A stretch of 64,000 bases of DNA, from NCBI GenBank assembly GCA_947652115.1, contig OX393569.1, forward strand, positions 5,241,161 to 5,305,160, read 5' to 3'. The translations under genes and the position numbers were made by a program. This DNA comes from Blastomussa wellsi (lineage: Eukaryota; Cnidaria; Anthozoa; Scleractinia; Plerogyridae). The notes below the pieces were generated by a model. The model saw only the letters and a list, made by a program, of their open reading frames with translations. It ran no database searches and was not told the origin of the DNA. Within the stretch, counting starts at the first letter, position 1. Each line of letters opens with the position of its first letter. This document shows, in pieces, positions 24,301 through 33,134 of the stretch.

Positions 24301-25953
24301 GATGTTCTGTGTTGATGTGGGCCGAGGAAGGACCAGCCTCAGGTTACCGCAAAGACAGAAGCAGCTGTTCCGCAGGATAAACATTTCCTGAATGTGTTAT
24401 ATTACAAGGGCATGTGCATGCATATAAGGGAAGGAAGGTCAACAGCAGGTTAGAAATCAACATCCTACTCACCTTTCTTTAAGAATGTGATCAAGTCTGT
24501 AAACAGGTTTGTTGTCTTCTAGTCTTTGAGCAGTGCCTGGTTCTTCTTTGGCAATAGCTTTCTTTAACTTCCTAAGAAACACCTTAAACTCCCTGAATTT
24601 GTTGAGAACTGGCTCATGAGCAAGGTACTGAATGTCCTTGATGTAATAGTAGGTCTTGTTTGCAGTACTTCCTTTGTTGACTTTCTTCTTGTTCTTGGGC
24701 TCAACTGGGTATACACCCTTCAAAATACATAGTCGCCTTGGAAAAACACCATGTTACAATGTTAATGTATGATATAAAATGTAGACATCTGTATGATAAA
24801 CGCCCACATTTGGGACTAATGCATTCATGACAACTCGTTGTGAACAGTGTTAGGTCCGAAAGGATAGAATAGAATAGACCAATTTCGATATTTTAAAATT
24901 CGACCTAAAACAATAGACCTCAGTACGAGGCTCCGGGGTATAAATTATAGAGTTTGTGGGATTTATTCCCCGGAGCCTCGCAGTGATGTCTATTGTTTTA
25001 GGCTGAATATTAAAATATCGAAATTGGTCTATTGCAGTATAAAATCAATCTTTATGTGTAACACGCAGCAATAATCAACACATTTTAATGTATTGTAAGT
25101 AATATTGTTAACGCGTAACGTAAGTAGTGTATTGTTTTAATATGTCACGTAATCAAAGTAAAATGTCACGTAATTAAAGTATCATCAATAGTGTCTTCTA
25201 AGTGAAAACAGTCTATCGAATTGTAATATATTGAATTTTCCTTTGTGCAAGTAATAGTGTAAGTAATATCAGTAATGTAATGCCTGTAAGCAGTATTTGT
25301 GTGTAATGTATTGTTTAATATTGAAGCAAAATAAAAAATAAAATAAAAAAATAAAAAATTCATGCCAACTCTCCCGGATTATCCTGGAGTCTCCCGGATA
25401 CAGAATGAATCTTCTGGTCTCCCATACAGATCACCAAATCTCCCAGTTAGAAAGGAAAATACTTGAAATACAACTTTTCACTTTTTTACAAATCAGATTT
25501 TTTGGGCAACAAGAGAAAATTTGGGCAAGGCAACTTAAGAGAATTTTTGGGCAAATGGTTTTCCCCCCCCCCCCCCCCCCCCTGTATGCCAATGGTGGCC
25601 AGACACACAAACTATGAGAGAAAAGTGTCTTCCCAAGAACACAACACAATGGCCCCATGTCAGCAAGGACTAGAACCTGAGAGCATATCTTGAAGGATTG
25701 AATCTATGGAAGGCAACCTCTAAATACTTTAGAATAGTCAAAAGAGAGTTTTGATTATCAAGAATTCACCTGAAATCGGGCAAACTGAGCTGAAGTTTCT
25801 TTAGGGCTTGATTTCTTGAAATATAGTTCGTTGCCGCCCCGCTTTCTCCCTGAAAAAGCATTAAAAAAGTAGTCATTCACGTTGTGTTGTACTAGATAAT
25901 GAAAAAAGACAGGAAAAAGAGTCAAAACATACCTTTTTCTTCTGTTTTCCCAT
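6334..25953 (-). CDS. PES1: Pescadillo, ribosome-biogenesis BRCT protein (complete)
   Basis: PeBoW-complex subunit needed for 60S pre-rRNA processing in the nucleolus. Exons on the minus strand: 25933-25953 (MGKQKKK), 25770-25849, 24473-24736, 23614-23707, 23459-23492, 23003-23046, 22342-22431, 21279-21395, 10438-10503, 10002-10038, 9414-9460, 8969-9102, 8543-8668, 7843-8060, 7008-7129 and 6334-6408. They total 1569 nt, or 522 codons plus stop, with all phases agreeing. Recognisable segments are [20 protein letters not shown], the N-terminal Pescadillo domain ([30 protein letters not shown]), the BRCT core ([36 protein letters not shown]), PPHLSPFV followed by an acidic stretch, and a basic tail. 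It is shorter than the ~588-residue human protein, mainly in the acidic linker. The 10.8-kb intron between HYPPK and LAGEYS houses a Helitron. Confidence 0.95.
6695..6796. mobile_element. Short palindromic MITE in the PES1 3' intron
   Basis: About 100 bp, almost wholly self-complementary. The left arm is tagtctccttcgcagccg and the right arm is cggctgcgaaggagacta, with a small gcggctctctagtggg-type centre. The flanks share ggaaaat. It lies between the last two PES1 exons. Confidence 0.75.
9175..9355. repeat. Degenerate GACCGA/TTGGTC repeat cluster
   Basis: About 180 bp made of many short repeats on both strands: attggtcgatat, aattggtcaacat, tgaccaatac, ttgaccgagtg, ttgaccgatag. The alternating direct and inverted ttggtc/gacca cores could fold extensively. 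It lies in a PES1 intron. Confidence 0.5.
9853..9971. mobile_element. Palindromic repeat in PES1 intron
   Basis: Near-perfect inverted repeat. aagaagcctaggccatgta and the downstream ataatacatggcttaggctt are the outer arms, and cggacatttga / aaatgtccg form the inner arms. Non-coding MITE-like foldback. Confidence 0.7.
10746..10790. repeat. (AAT)n microsatellite
   Basis: Consecutive ata/aat triplets interrupted once by ccggg, inside the large PES1 intron. Confidence 0.8.
10830..11070 (+). repeat. Dispersed repeat, copy 1
   Basis: Shares ordered blocks with 60290-60500 (+) and with 62280-63090 (-, interrupted). The blocks are ttacagaactgcttgataa, aaacattg.cgtttgcattgg, gaca(ta)aaa and ccattgtccaatgtcc. 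No coding capacity is seen, and the element type is not recognised. Confidence 0.5.
11731..12971 (-). CDS. Helitron-associated RPA1-like single-strand DNA-binding protein
   Basis: Two exons: 12941-12971 ([13 protein letters not shown]) and 11731-12797, joined across a short GT-AG intron containing a poly-C run. The product is 365 residues. The central part reads as an OB fold ([30 protein letters not shown]). The C-terminal part has a zinc-ribbon pattern CQAC...CRNC followed by a further OB-like strand set, as in the large subunit of replication protein A. Full-length RPA70 is over 600 residues, so this is a reduced version. RPA-like genes are known passengers in animal Helitrons, where they presumably protect the displaced strand. 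Position and orientation next to the Rep-helicase support that role. Confidence 0.85.
13189..19476 (-). CDS. Helitron transposase with USP-like N-terminus, HUH Rep and PIF1-type helicase
   Basis: Single uninterrupted 2095-codon frame. Residues ~85-355 look like a ubiquitin-specific protease: Cys box [16 protein letters not shown] (C106), zinc-ribbon pairs C205/C208 and C250/C253, and a His box [10 protein letters not shown] (H310) followed by WLYFDD (D325/326). Residues ~405-550 carry repeats of the form [14 protein letters not shown] CxxC-rich segment and a Helitron-like Rep domain follow, with the HUH motif at H1124-C-H1126 (GSIHCHGV) and the two-tyrosine motif YLVKYTSKG near 1325. The C-terminus is a SF1B helicase with Walker A GIAGSGKS near 1660, LIIDEYS, and a terminal THKSQGLTL / YVALSRVK. 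The function is rolling-circle transposition. The first ~18 residues are hydrophobic; the next Met (residue 8) could be the true start. Confidence 0.93.
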   Translation of the reverse strand: MMLRLLCMLLVVSHYQGHSGETNFNFPRGYQNVTIFRFRGRYLSRRIPYPSNGSFNPFAISNKEAHILNGNINNLEAAKMFEENSYSCGRDHFSNYCLNNAGKFSCAVDCFLELCYGVFCNHLHSTTRNEFFDVIYESCNQRENLGAIDIVREPVWLWLRDHCSSFSAMTANAVFSDIFTLNTVGELSEDLKSLFVVQQCNQSRCASCGNQVIYKTGIFLLYITCPNIISTQFANHVSEAVLPHSRALYCESCQKHSGDVSALQHFVTLPTFLTIELSSNCIDQITFPLTMDVLENYYSLKAVVRCASQHFTIAINKGTHWLYFDDICRSIQQYSTFQNLLITHANGWYFAVYEKSAIPFIDTGNAHAAVNQSEYTQEYLTGHSVPKVLINDTLTVPSNKHIAQAKQNAYMKEYRKKRKSNETAEEQLAKKQKQNAYMKEYRRRKKNNESQGETLARQGKQNIYMREYNRRKKNIETDTKKFATEEKQNTNMKENHEKSEKQLGLKQKKNAYMKEYRRRKKNNEFQSEKLTTRRKQNIYMKEYNNRKKDVATGSKTISREEEQNTATKGDHAKSVHGDFKMQAKLTREEKQNTDIMEDHAKSVNSHFKMQADQNVFKCVVEKEKYLSLFDSQTNGPIHLQEWAKKNMRDFHNSLKFKIYKCNICHEAWPLSEKCKDESTYVCSRCLRDKNATKKFSVDNNMIPSQAPKELQGLTQLEEMLIARVFPVISVYTKPGGQKAYKGHCINFSQDIQELANSLPRYPRELPVIVVSVKGKDNTYKDLTVRREKVSCALHWLVQYNPVYKNITIDYDCLSSLPSEGIPSELHQIDCIENTKDKEMDPDRGPLDVNEIPFNEETELSSTILNPATLKPQKQLITDQLLQKHKLNWPHRDASPLNEFKIEFLATMAFPTLFPDAKGDPTNTAIKRAATLGEKIKHLIKFAEYSNDEWTYRFASHPRFAYWAFNMIQRHRLLNQGSIFLKQNPSDAKLTVEQLKQMLQSNNHSPLMSKLMHYAKNITGSNSYWHKAKEDLRATIAQVGPPTIFFTLSCAEYHWPEFHNLLSNDHCGDITPKLRQKHVIDNPHLIDWFFTERTDRFVKFWLNKSLHASWYWYRYEYAVQRGSIHCHGVAKLQNDPGLCELTAVALQGFLASKYIKEHQANISNEELQELKNKEKRGENAEATVCQYVNFLLTTWNPCSPDQGWSKPNSHPCQTPYLSLKEEKMEDDYVNLLNSVQRHTLCSTKYCLREKDGCELCCRFNFPFDNCKKTRIDFEPVHTKSGQPKYKAVIVTKRNDSRLNRHQALQLQGWRANCDIQIIVDYQACLEYLVKYTSKGEKASSVVNNAFTTIVQKLSDTSDIHNTFKQIMIKSVGQRDYSIQEVMHHLLSLKCVSATYEVINASLDGSRRIQIVRHKEYCTAPSMLDIYAERRKYMKTFPSILECNFVQFTSTYINKGSKLEKRKRPVIVKTYPNYSSNPQNQHYGLFCKYQLLKYKPWEHTPDDAWNNAEQCNETFKTCWMNFLCSNNGKAVVPDWEIKLQALKASIKLETDNFTTENDEEEEKEEWMLMSELNIQNITNDAQSSVLAPEGYWHNVTEYFDEEQLNSVVSWLANQKSMNNPPWQMPTRIVDISSFSTNQKLAYNVVCDHFNSSDKEPILLLIKGIAGSGKSYLIDAIRNVLQTQCKVLAYTGKASFNVNGVTLHSFLKLPIGSKRLTELKGIALQQLQSNVENLRYLIIDEYSLVGQSLLGWIDSRCRQATGLANQSFGGLSVIVVGDIAQLPPVGDKPLYHSMPKTDKQIQGHLMYQQFKKVVALTVNHRVDGNSSEQHLFRDLLLRARNGESTPADWHTLLSRTPDHVSNIQEFEMSSIRLSYLKSSVAEINIAKLKALNQPIATIKARHSGGAQNLSSDEMGGLEPVIYLAKGARVMLTMNIWTEVGLCNGALGTVLDFVYPHDQTPPTLPICVLVQFDDDYNGPTLSARFPRCVPICPITQVSQNLGQKCERQQLPLKLAWAITIHKSQGLTLKKAWVDLGPSEKSSGMTYVALSRVKKLEDLMVEPMTLDRLQAPKKMCNLNYRLKEEERLDGLAQDTLHSLL
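19477..20382. other. Non-coding stretch upstream of the Helitron gene
   Basis: No convincing gene. It probably contains the 5' region of the Helitron and its promoter. cctcgctgggcgatttt is directly repeated near 19950-19987. The right part (20040-20340) is GC-richer, with no recognised protein. Confidence 0.4.
20383..20410. repeat. Perfect 12-bp GC-rich hairpin
   Basis: gtcaccctcgcg, loop tcct, then cgcgagggtgac. CTAG follows about 14 nt later (20424-20427), which resembles the hairpin-plus-CTRR design of Helitron 3' ends, but on the strand opposite to the Helitron genes. Confidence 0.6.
20528..20635 (-). mobile_element. SINE fragment
   Basis: Body segment of the tRNA-derived SINE seen complete at 62462-62752: gggatgctagttcatcacagg ... 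atttatactcctgggcagaa ... gcactgttagagtaaagtg. The head is lost. Confidence 0.65.
20636..20952 (+). mobile_element. tRNA-derived SINE, nearly complete
   Basis: A tRNA-like head (A box in gtggcctaatggttagtgc, B box gggttcgaggcc) is followed by ttgggcaagacactttactc, a poly-G run, ctgcgatggactagcatccc and a tail ending in gggataagctctggc. The head carries a duplicated taatggttagtgc. Transcription would use the internal pol III promoter. Confidence 0.8.
20955..21037 (-). mobile_element. SINE head fragment, opposite orientation
   Basis: gcccaagaacacaatatgac ... ggactccagcacactaacta matches the reverse complement of the SINE head, abutting the preceding forward copy. Confidence 0.6.
21077..21217. 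mobile_element. Palindromic MITE
   Basis: agacctttttaccaatatgg at the left pairs with ccgtatcagtaaaatggtct at the right, and attatgggatgcc / ggcatcccataat forms the centre. It ends 62 bp before a PES1 exon. Confidence 0.7.
21799..22018. mobile_element. Poly-G-ended MITE copy
   Basis: A long G run is followed by ttgggcaattacaaaaaaaa. The right end is ccctccctcaaaaataaaat then ggtccatccct. It resembles the elements at 40633, 42734 and 49300 (ends aggggtggaccatttgattt), with its left terminus reduced. Confidence 0.5.
22140..22335. mobile_element. Palindromic MITE abutting a PES1 splice donor
   Basis: The left arm contains cacttcagaaaataccataa and the right arm is ttatggtatttctgaagtgg. The inner arms are ccaaaattttgcataagcat / atgcttatacaaaattttgg. 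The right edge lies at the GTAACT donor (22336-22341, minus strand) of the PES1 exon 22342-22431. Confidence 0.7.
22464..22590. mobile_element. MITE family A, copy 1
   Basis: Inverted ends gccaattttgatattttaaa / aatatcaaaattggtctatt, with gcctaaaacaatagacctca inside. The same family is at 24873-25034. Confidence 0.75.
24873..25034. mobile_element. MITE family A, copy 2
   Basis: Inverted ends aatagaccaatttcgatatt / aatatcgaaattggtctatt. The palindromic core ctccggggtataaat / atttattccccggag is better preserved than in copy 1. Confidence 0.8.
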
Positions 25954-26049
25954 CGCGTTGAAATGACTCCACGTGAAAATGTTGTGAAACTCCGTACTTG
26001 CAATGCTTTCTGGGATTGCGCCTGGTTGATTCTGTCTTCTGCTCCAAAA
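25954..26049. promoter_or_regulatory. PES1/CCHCR1 bidirectional promoter with E-box
   Basis: Only 96 bp separate the PES1 ATG (25953, minus) from the chosen CCHCR1 ATG (26050, plus). There is no TATA box. CACGTG at 25970-25975 is a perfect E-box. tttctgggatt at 26008-26018 resembles half of a ZNF143-like element. 5' UTRs must overlap or be very short. Confidence 0.6.
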
Positions 26050-29000
26050 ATGGCGGGTAACAGCAAAAATGTCAGCGAAAAGTTTCTTTCTCCTGCATAT
26101 TTTCAAACAGCACGACCTAACATCCCTTCAAAGAAAGCAGAATCGCCAGTTAAGAAGCTTTTACCCCCGTCTGAGTACAACGTAATGAAAGATCAAGGCG
26201 AAGAGAGTGTGACAACTGTAGCTGAAATCAACAAGTTGCAAAATGAAAACAAACAACTTCGAGTGCAACTTCAGAGATCTAAAGAAGAGGAATTGCGTCT
26301 TGAGGGAGAGATTCGAAAGAGCAAACTTTTGTTGCAGAAAGGTCGAGTCGATGATGCGCTCGATCTGAAACGAATGGCCGAACTACAAGAGGAAAATCTC
26401 TCGCTGCAATCTGAGGTTAGAAAGCTTGGCAGTTTGAATGCCAAATTCAAAACAGATCTCAAAGAGATGACAAGTAACTTTGACGCTGACCTTGAAAGAA
26501 GTGAAGCCGAGATAGAGAAAGCAAATTCGTTGATTAAAGAGCTCAAAGCTGAGTTGCGCCAAAAGGAGGAAATGTACGAGAGAGAAGTGGAGAGTTTGAA
26601 TAAACGCGCCAGAAAGCAAATGGTAATTGTCAAGAATTTAAAAGCTGAAGTTAAAAATGTAGAGGAGCAAGTGAAGATCGACAGGAAAGGGTTTGAAGAT
26701 GTGCTTAGTAAAAATGAATATGAAAAGTATGAACAAATTAAAGCATTACAGAAAAGTTTGAATGCTTGTGAAGTACAGTATTCAAAAGAGTTACAAGAAA
26801 TGAGTGATGAACTCTCAAGAAGAGGTCAAATTCACACAGAGACAAAAATTAAACTGACTTCCACAGAAGAGGAACTAAAAAAGGTAAAAGATGACCTGAA
26901 AACAAAAGAAAAAGGGTATTCCGCAAAGAAAAATGAGTATCAAGAAAAAGTTCAAGCCAGTCAATCAGATTTTGAAAAAAAACTCACAGAACTAAGCATT
27001 AAAATAGAAGAGCAGACAATTTCACATGAAAGAGAAGTTGAGAATCTGACAGGTGAGATAATCAGTAAATCCACGATTCTCTCTATGAACTACTTGCAAG
27101 CAGAGAGTCATGGTGGTTGTATTCATCACGTGCGTGACATCTTTGAGACATGGTGCACAAATTTGCATACAACTATCATGATTCTCTCTTGCGCATCTCA
27201 TTGCGGGGAGTTGACCCATACCACCAAATTGGGTATCTGACCACTTGGCCGCCAAGGAGTCATTGCATCAACAAACCTGTTACCCTGAGAAGTGTAATGC
27301 AATAATGCTAATGTCTATAATTTTCTCATTCTTGAGGCACAAGAAAAAAGGTATTAAAAGCATGATAAATGCTAGAACAAATTGACCAAAGTGTGGAAGG
27401 TTTGGTGGCCTAATAGTTAGTGCACTGGCCAGTAACTGCATTGTGTTCTCGGGCAAGGCACTGTGTACCGATGAAATAATGCTGGGGGGGATAACCCTGC
27501 GATGGACTCAGTGGCATCCCATCCAGGGTTGAGTAGAAGTGACGGTACTCCTAGTCACTTCCTGCTATAGAAACCGGGATAAGCTCTGGCCTGATGGACC
27601 TCTAGACTCGTACGCAGGCTTTACCTTTTCACCTATAGCATGAAGTGACTATGAGTATAGCTACTTGGATGGGATGCCAGCCCAATCTCATCAACCAGTA
27701 CCACTCAAATGTAGAGTAAGTTACCACCGTCTTGCGAGAAAAGAGAATCGTCTTGCAGGAAACATTTCTTGTTTCTCGCGAGTGCACTGCAAGTACCAAC
27801 TCAATGTTCTATGGAGAAATGAAAAATACCGTTTCTTTATGAAAAGTAGTTCGCATGCATAGGAAAAATCATTTAGTGGGCATGTATCGATGGTTTATTT
27901 TTTTCATTGAGATAAGCATGGGAGATGTGCAAAGTTTAATATTTTTACTTTTAGTGCTCAGTGGAGAGAAGCACTGTGAGAGTAAAGTCAAGTGTCTCAA
28001 CTAACAACACACGGCAGTGTCTTGGGCCAGAGCTTGAACCTGGACCACTTGACCAGGAGTCCAGCGCACTAACTATTAGGCCTCCACATCTCCCTGTTAT
28101 TGATGAATAGTTGTAACTTTCATACACGTAATTAGTGCAGAAGTAATCATCTCACACATTCTTGTGTTCTAATAACGTGCTGACCATTTTTAGGAAGGCT
28201 TCAGAGGAAAGATGAAGAACTTAAGGCTCAGAGTTTAGTCGTTGACCAACTGAGAACTTATATTGGAGAGAACCTTCCAAACACACAGATGGAAAAACTT
28301 CAAAAAGAAAATGAGGAAGCAAAACAGAACATGGCAAGCTTATTACAGGAAAATGACAATTTAAGATCCACTGTAGAACTGCTCAATGTGAGATTGTTGT
28401 CAATAAATGGAATCCTTTCAATACAGGAAGCAGAATTTATCAAATTTCAAACTAATTTTACCAAGGGTAACACTGGTAGTGATCAAATAGATGGATTGCT
28501 GACAAAATGGAGAGAGAAGGTGTTTGCTTTGTTAGTCCAATTGAAATCACAGGAGATTATCCGTGAGAAGGAAGAAAGAAATGAGAAGGCTCAAGTGAGT
28601 GTTTCCATTTACCGGTATTTGTTGTCATGAATACCTACACTGTAGCTGGCCTACCTCTTAATTTTCAGTCATGCTAAAGTTTCAAACAAGCTTGGTTTTC
28701 ACCCAAGAAATTATTTACCAACTCAAAATGGTCTGAAAATGTTCAAACTACTGTAAGAAGCAATTTCAACTACTAATTTTTGCACATTTATAAGAGGTCT
28801 TATGTTAAGAGAGTTGTTCAATTGAAAATGACTGTTGAGCGTTTCTTTGAACATTTGAAAGGGAAGTTGTAATAGCTAATAAGTCGTAAGGGGTCCTGCT
28901 ATGCCTGTTTACTAAACTGGCAGCCTATTCATGAGAAGAAATGAATTGCCACCTCTTGGATACTCTGATTAAAAGCCAAATTCGCCCAAGGGGAATCCTT

Positions 29001-32000
29001 TACAATGAACGAATTGAAATGAAGAGAAATTTAAATGCCAATGTATGCCATTTTATTAAGGTGAAACATTTGAAAAAAGAGCTAGAGGAGTCCCAGAAAG
29101 ACGCAGCCATGTTGACGCATGTCTTAGCTGACAAGAAAGCTGAGCAGCAAATTGAAGTTAATAGAAACCTGGCACTAGAGAGGAAGCTTGAGAAATGTCT
29201 GCAAAATGAGAAAAGATTCAAGTCCTTTTTTGCAGATTTTCAAATGTCTGCTCGCAGTCTGCAGGAAGTTGCTCAAACTACAGAATCTTTCATGGAACAT
29301 GTTAGTTCGCAGATGGATGAAGCCTTCAGGAAACTTGCAGTATTTTCTCAGCGTGTAAGTTTTGCATCTGGACGAGTAAAATTTCTTCAAGGTCAGTGTG
29401 ACATTACAATTTGTTCTGTTATCTGGCATGATCAGGATTATTAAATAATTATAGCTGCAATAGTTAGGTTGAGCTCATATCAAGCACATGGAAATAAGTG
29501 AATTTAGCACAACCAGGGCTGGTGGGACTTACAGTGTAAATAGAAAAATATTTAAAAACTTAAACCTGTAATGTATAGATTCTGCCTTTTAGCATTAAAG
29601 ACAGCATACCCTATTAGTATTATAGGCAAGCAAACTGTGCAAACAGTGTGTAGCATTTATCCTTTGTATACATTGTATTTGTTGTGGTTTCAATTTATCC
29701 TTGGTTTAAAATTTTTTGAACCAGTTTGATGTTGATTTCTCTTTGTTTCAGATTATTCTAATCGACATAAGACAATGAGAAATGAAAATCAAACTGGTTT
29801 AAAAAAATTAAACCAAAGATAAAATTAAACCACAACATATACAACTTGCATAGTATTATAGGCAAGCAATGTGTACAGGGAGCATGTCTCTATCTATGCA
29901 GCTGTTGTCCTTTACACGCACTGTAAGCCTTTGCCTTATGTGTTTGGCATTATAGGCATGCATTGCCTGCAGCGGGCATAAACCATGCTACTGGACTGAA
30001 ACTGAAAACTGTGTTTATTGTCACTTATTAGGACCCTAGGTAATGCAGGTATACAATAGCTAATGTGTCAAGAATACAACAGTAGTACATTATGATTACT
30101 ATCATCATCGGTTGCATCGTTTAGGACTAATAAGTCATCGTGAGATGCAGTTGAGAAGTGAATTGTCTGATGCAACTACCAGAGGTACTGAGAATGGCCA
30201 AATAATGTCCGATGGTAGGTGCAATAATCAAATCTCTTCAACTACATTATGAGCACTAGAATATTCAATAAGATTGTGAAAATTATTATATGGGGCTGAA
30301 TGGAATTTAGGCTACTTGAAACAATGCTGGGCAGCGGTCGCCCTCATGACAGGAAAGTGGGGTGTTCGGGGGACTTCGCAGGGGGTGACGTGGTTTTACA
30401 GCTCAGCCTTTTGAGGTCAATTCATTTCTCTTGCGTTTTTCGCTACTTGGCTGTGCTGTCTGTTTTTCGCTCCCTGCCCTCCCCCCCCTTTTTTCTTTTA
30501 AGGTAAGTACAAGGTATGTTCCACTGTTTCTTCAGCGTGACGGTGCCTAGTGGTTGCTGCTCACAGGGTTGTCATGTTTACTCTACACACTTGGCTCCTA
30601 AACTCGTGGCTCCACCATCTTTCCAGGCACCTTCCCCAAGCTCATCTATTGTTGACGAGTTTAACAAGACAATAAGCATGCAAACCAGTAGAAGATTGTA
30701 GGTTTTACCTTTTGGATGCCCTAATTCTCCTGACTGATCTCTACATAATTTATAGTTCTTGTTAGGATAAGTTGTAAGAAGATAACAGCAATTTCTGTTT
30801 GGTGACCATTTTGTTAATAATTTTCTCATTACCTGTTCATTTTGTGAAATATTGATTTTGGAAAGAGAAATTGTATTTTGGTCACACTTGGGACTTTGAG
30901 CTTACTTCTGTGTCCGGTTGGTAGCAGGGTTAGTATTGGGGTTAGAAGTACAGAGCTTCACAGAGCACCAAGGCATACAGCTGTACATTCAAATGAATGG
31001 GGAAGGCAAAGGTTTGATTTGGACAAGTTGAAATCTTACTTGGACCAAATCAACTGTCTCGTGGTTGGCAGTGTACAAAACAATTCTCTTGTTAAGTTCT
31101 CGAGATGTACCTTTTCCATTTCAGTCAGTGGTGGAGATGAGCCAGCAGAAGCAGGTTTGTCATATGAAAAGCTTGTGTCAGAAGTCAAACAGCTAACCAG
31201 AGAAAGGGACCATCTGTTGGCGCAGGCCAGGAAGGATTCTGACACTTTAGAAAGAAGAGAGATGGTGGTCAAAGCTCAGTATGATGAGCAACTTAAAGAA
31301 TCTGCCAGCAAAATATCACAGGTGAAGATTTTATGTCAAAGATATTCCCCAGACCTGAGAACGTAAAGCCACGTGCCTAGTGTCCCATACAGCCAGAGCT
31401 TACATGTATCCCGGTTTCTGTAGCATTATGCAGCTTGAAATATTTCTACTCCCCCCTGGATGGGATGCTAGTCTTGGTGACCTTTGTTAAACTTCAGTAT
31501 AAAATGAGAAAATCATAACTGATAACTGCTTGGAATCTGTAGATGTAACATTTTCGACTATTTGTCACAACAACACTGCTCACTGAACAAACTTTTTGTA
31601 GCTGGAATCATTCTTGAAAGATGAAAAAGAACGTGGTGCTGTCCTCGTTGAAAGGCTAGAGAAGGCAGAAGTTGAATTATCAGAGAGATTGGAGACAATA
31701 GAAGCACTCAAAACAGAAATGGCTAAACACAAAGATACAGCTGAAAAAAGTACGTCCATGGGTAATTTGTGCAACAGTATTGTTACAGTGGGTGGGAGAC
31801 TGCTAATTGAACTTCTTGTTTCAACTGCCATTTACAGTACTTTGATCCTGTTCTTAGTGATTCCGTAGGCTAACCAGATTGCCATTCACACATTGTAGGC
31901 CAACTATTGTGTTATTTTGGATAATCAGAATGCCTCCCATGGCTTGTTGGCACCCACTTTGTCAAGACCTTTTCTAAGTATGGTGCACTAAGCTGGTTCC

Positions 32001-33134
32001 CAAAAATATCAAGAATTACCCACTGCTAAAAATTGGTCTAAAATGTCTCATACTAATGACTTTCACATGAACTATGACAGCAGTCTCAAATCCTAGCCAA
32101 ATTTATGATAAACGTTACAAAATACTCTGAATTTTGCATTTTTCTTTTTGGGTAAATGCAGTTAACATGTAAAACTTTCACTAGAGGATAGGAACCAGGC
32201 AAATTAGTTTTCCATCCCTCAATATTAAATTATTTCCCTGTCCAGAAAGGTTACCTCTTCCAGAAACATTTGTATTCAAGATCACAGACTGCCCTTTATA
32301 ATGGGGTCACATCCAACAAAATTCCCTTTTTTCAGCTTTAGACAAAGTACTGCAAGCAGAGCAAGCAAGATACACTGACGAATTTGCAAAGCTCGAGAAG
32401 CAATTTAATGACATTCGCCGAGAACACACCAAAGCAGTTGTGGCCCTCAGACAAGCAGAAAGGCAAGTCGAACGGGAGAAGGAGAAGTCTGCAGAGCGAC
32501 TGTCTCTCCAACAGAAAGAGTATGAAATGAAATTAGAGAAAAAACAGTCACAACTGCGACACACAGAGAAAGAAAGAAACATGCTCATGGCTACAGTAAG
32601 GCAGGAAGGCTTCAAAGTTCCCAGACGCAGGCCAAAGGAGCTTTTAGGTTAGGATACATAAACTTCTAGGCTTGATTTCCCGCTGTGCTAGAAGAGAATA
32701 TCTCTTTTCCAACGCTTGAGGTTAAGGGATTTACTCAGTTACTAGTGCTATTTGGAAGATATCGCCCTGTCATGTAATAAGAATAATTTCATTGTTAATA
32801 ATTATTAGTCTTTTTTTACTTTTTTATAGAAGTCAGCAAAGAAGACAAAAAAGAAAACAGAGATCAAGTTCCTCTTGAAGAGAAACGGCCGATTAAAAGT
32901 AGTAGAAGCAAAGATAAACAACACAAAGCAGATAAATCTAATATCCAGTCTCATCCCAGAATTTCCCCAACCTCTGTACAAAATGGAAGACAGGAAATCC
33001 GGTCCACAGAAGGTGAAGCTAATGAAGACATAAATCTGATGCAGATGACATCTGTGTTGAAAGATCTGCATTCTCTATCAACTGCCCTCCTGACTATGAA
33101 CAAAGAGAGCGAGGAATCTCAACATTCTTTATAA
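26050..33134 (+). CDS. CCHCR1: Coiled-coil alpha-helical rod protein 1 (complete)
   Basis: Centriolar and P-body coiled-coil protein in animals. Exons: 26050-27052, 28194-28594, 29061-29391, 30125-30214, 31125-31321, 31602-31749, 32336-32647 and 32830-33134. All phases match, giving 2787 nt and 928 residues, longer than the ~780-residue human protein. Nearly the whole product is heptad-rich coiled coil. Diagnostic segments shared with vertebrate CCHCR1 are KWREKVFALLVQLKSQE, REHTKAVVALRQAERQ and EKERNMLMATVRQEGF, plus an LKDLHSLSTAL motif near the C-terminus. A start at 25963 would add 29 residues. I prefer MAGNSKN because the extension overlaps the promoter E-box and has no coiled-coil character. 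Intron 1 holds two SINE copies. Confidence 0.92.
27401..27625 (+). mobile_element. SINE copy in CCHCR1 intron 1
   Basis: tggcctaatagttagtgcac head with an internal deletion that removes the B box, then cgggcaaggcactgtg, a G run, ataaccctgcgatggact and a gggataagctctggcc tail. Confidence 0.7.
27960..28103 (-). mobile_element. SINE fragment in CCHCR1 intron 1
   Basis: Reverse orientation: gcactgtgagagtaaagt ... gaacctggaccacttgacc, aggagtccagcgcactaac, tattaggcctcca. It covers the head and proximal body. Confidence 0.7.
29672..29845. mobile_element. Palindromic MITE in CCHCR1 intron
   Basis: Left arm ttgtggtttcaatttatcct, right arm aaagataaaattaaaccaca. The inner arms ttgaaccagtttgat / atcaaactggtttaa pair. 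Confidence 0.75.
31400..31475 (-). mobile_element. SINE tail fragment
   Basis: tatcccggtttctgtagcat ... tatttctactcccccctgga, tgggatgctagt: the reverse-oriented distal part of the SINE. Confidence 0.6.

Noticed and set aside
25963..26049. N-terminal extension of CCHCR1 from an upstream in-frame ATG
   Set aside because: The extension overlaps the promoter E-box, lies 10 bp from the PES1 start and has no coiled-coil or homologous sequence. Kept only as an alternative.
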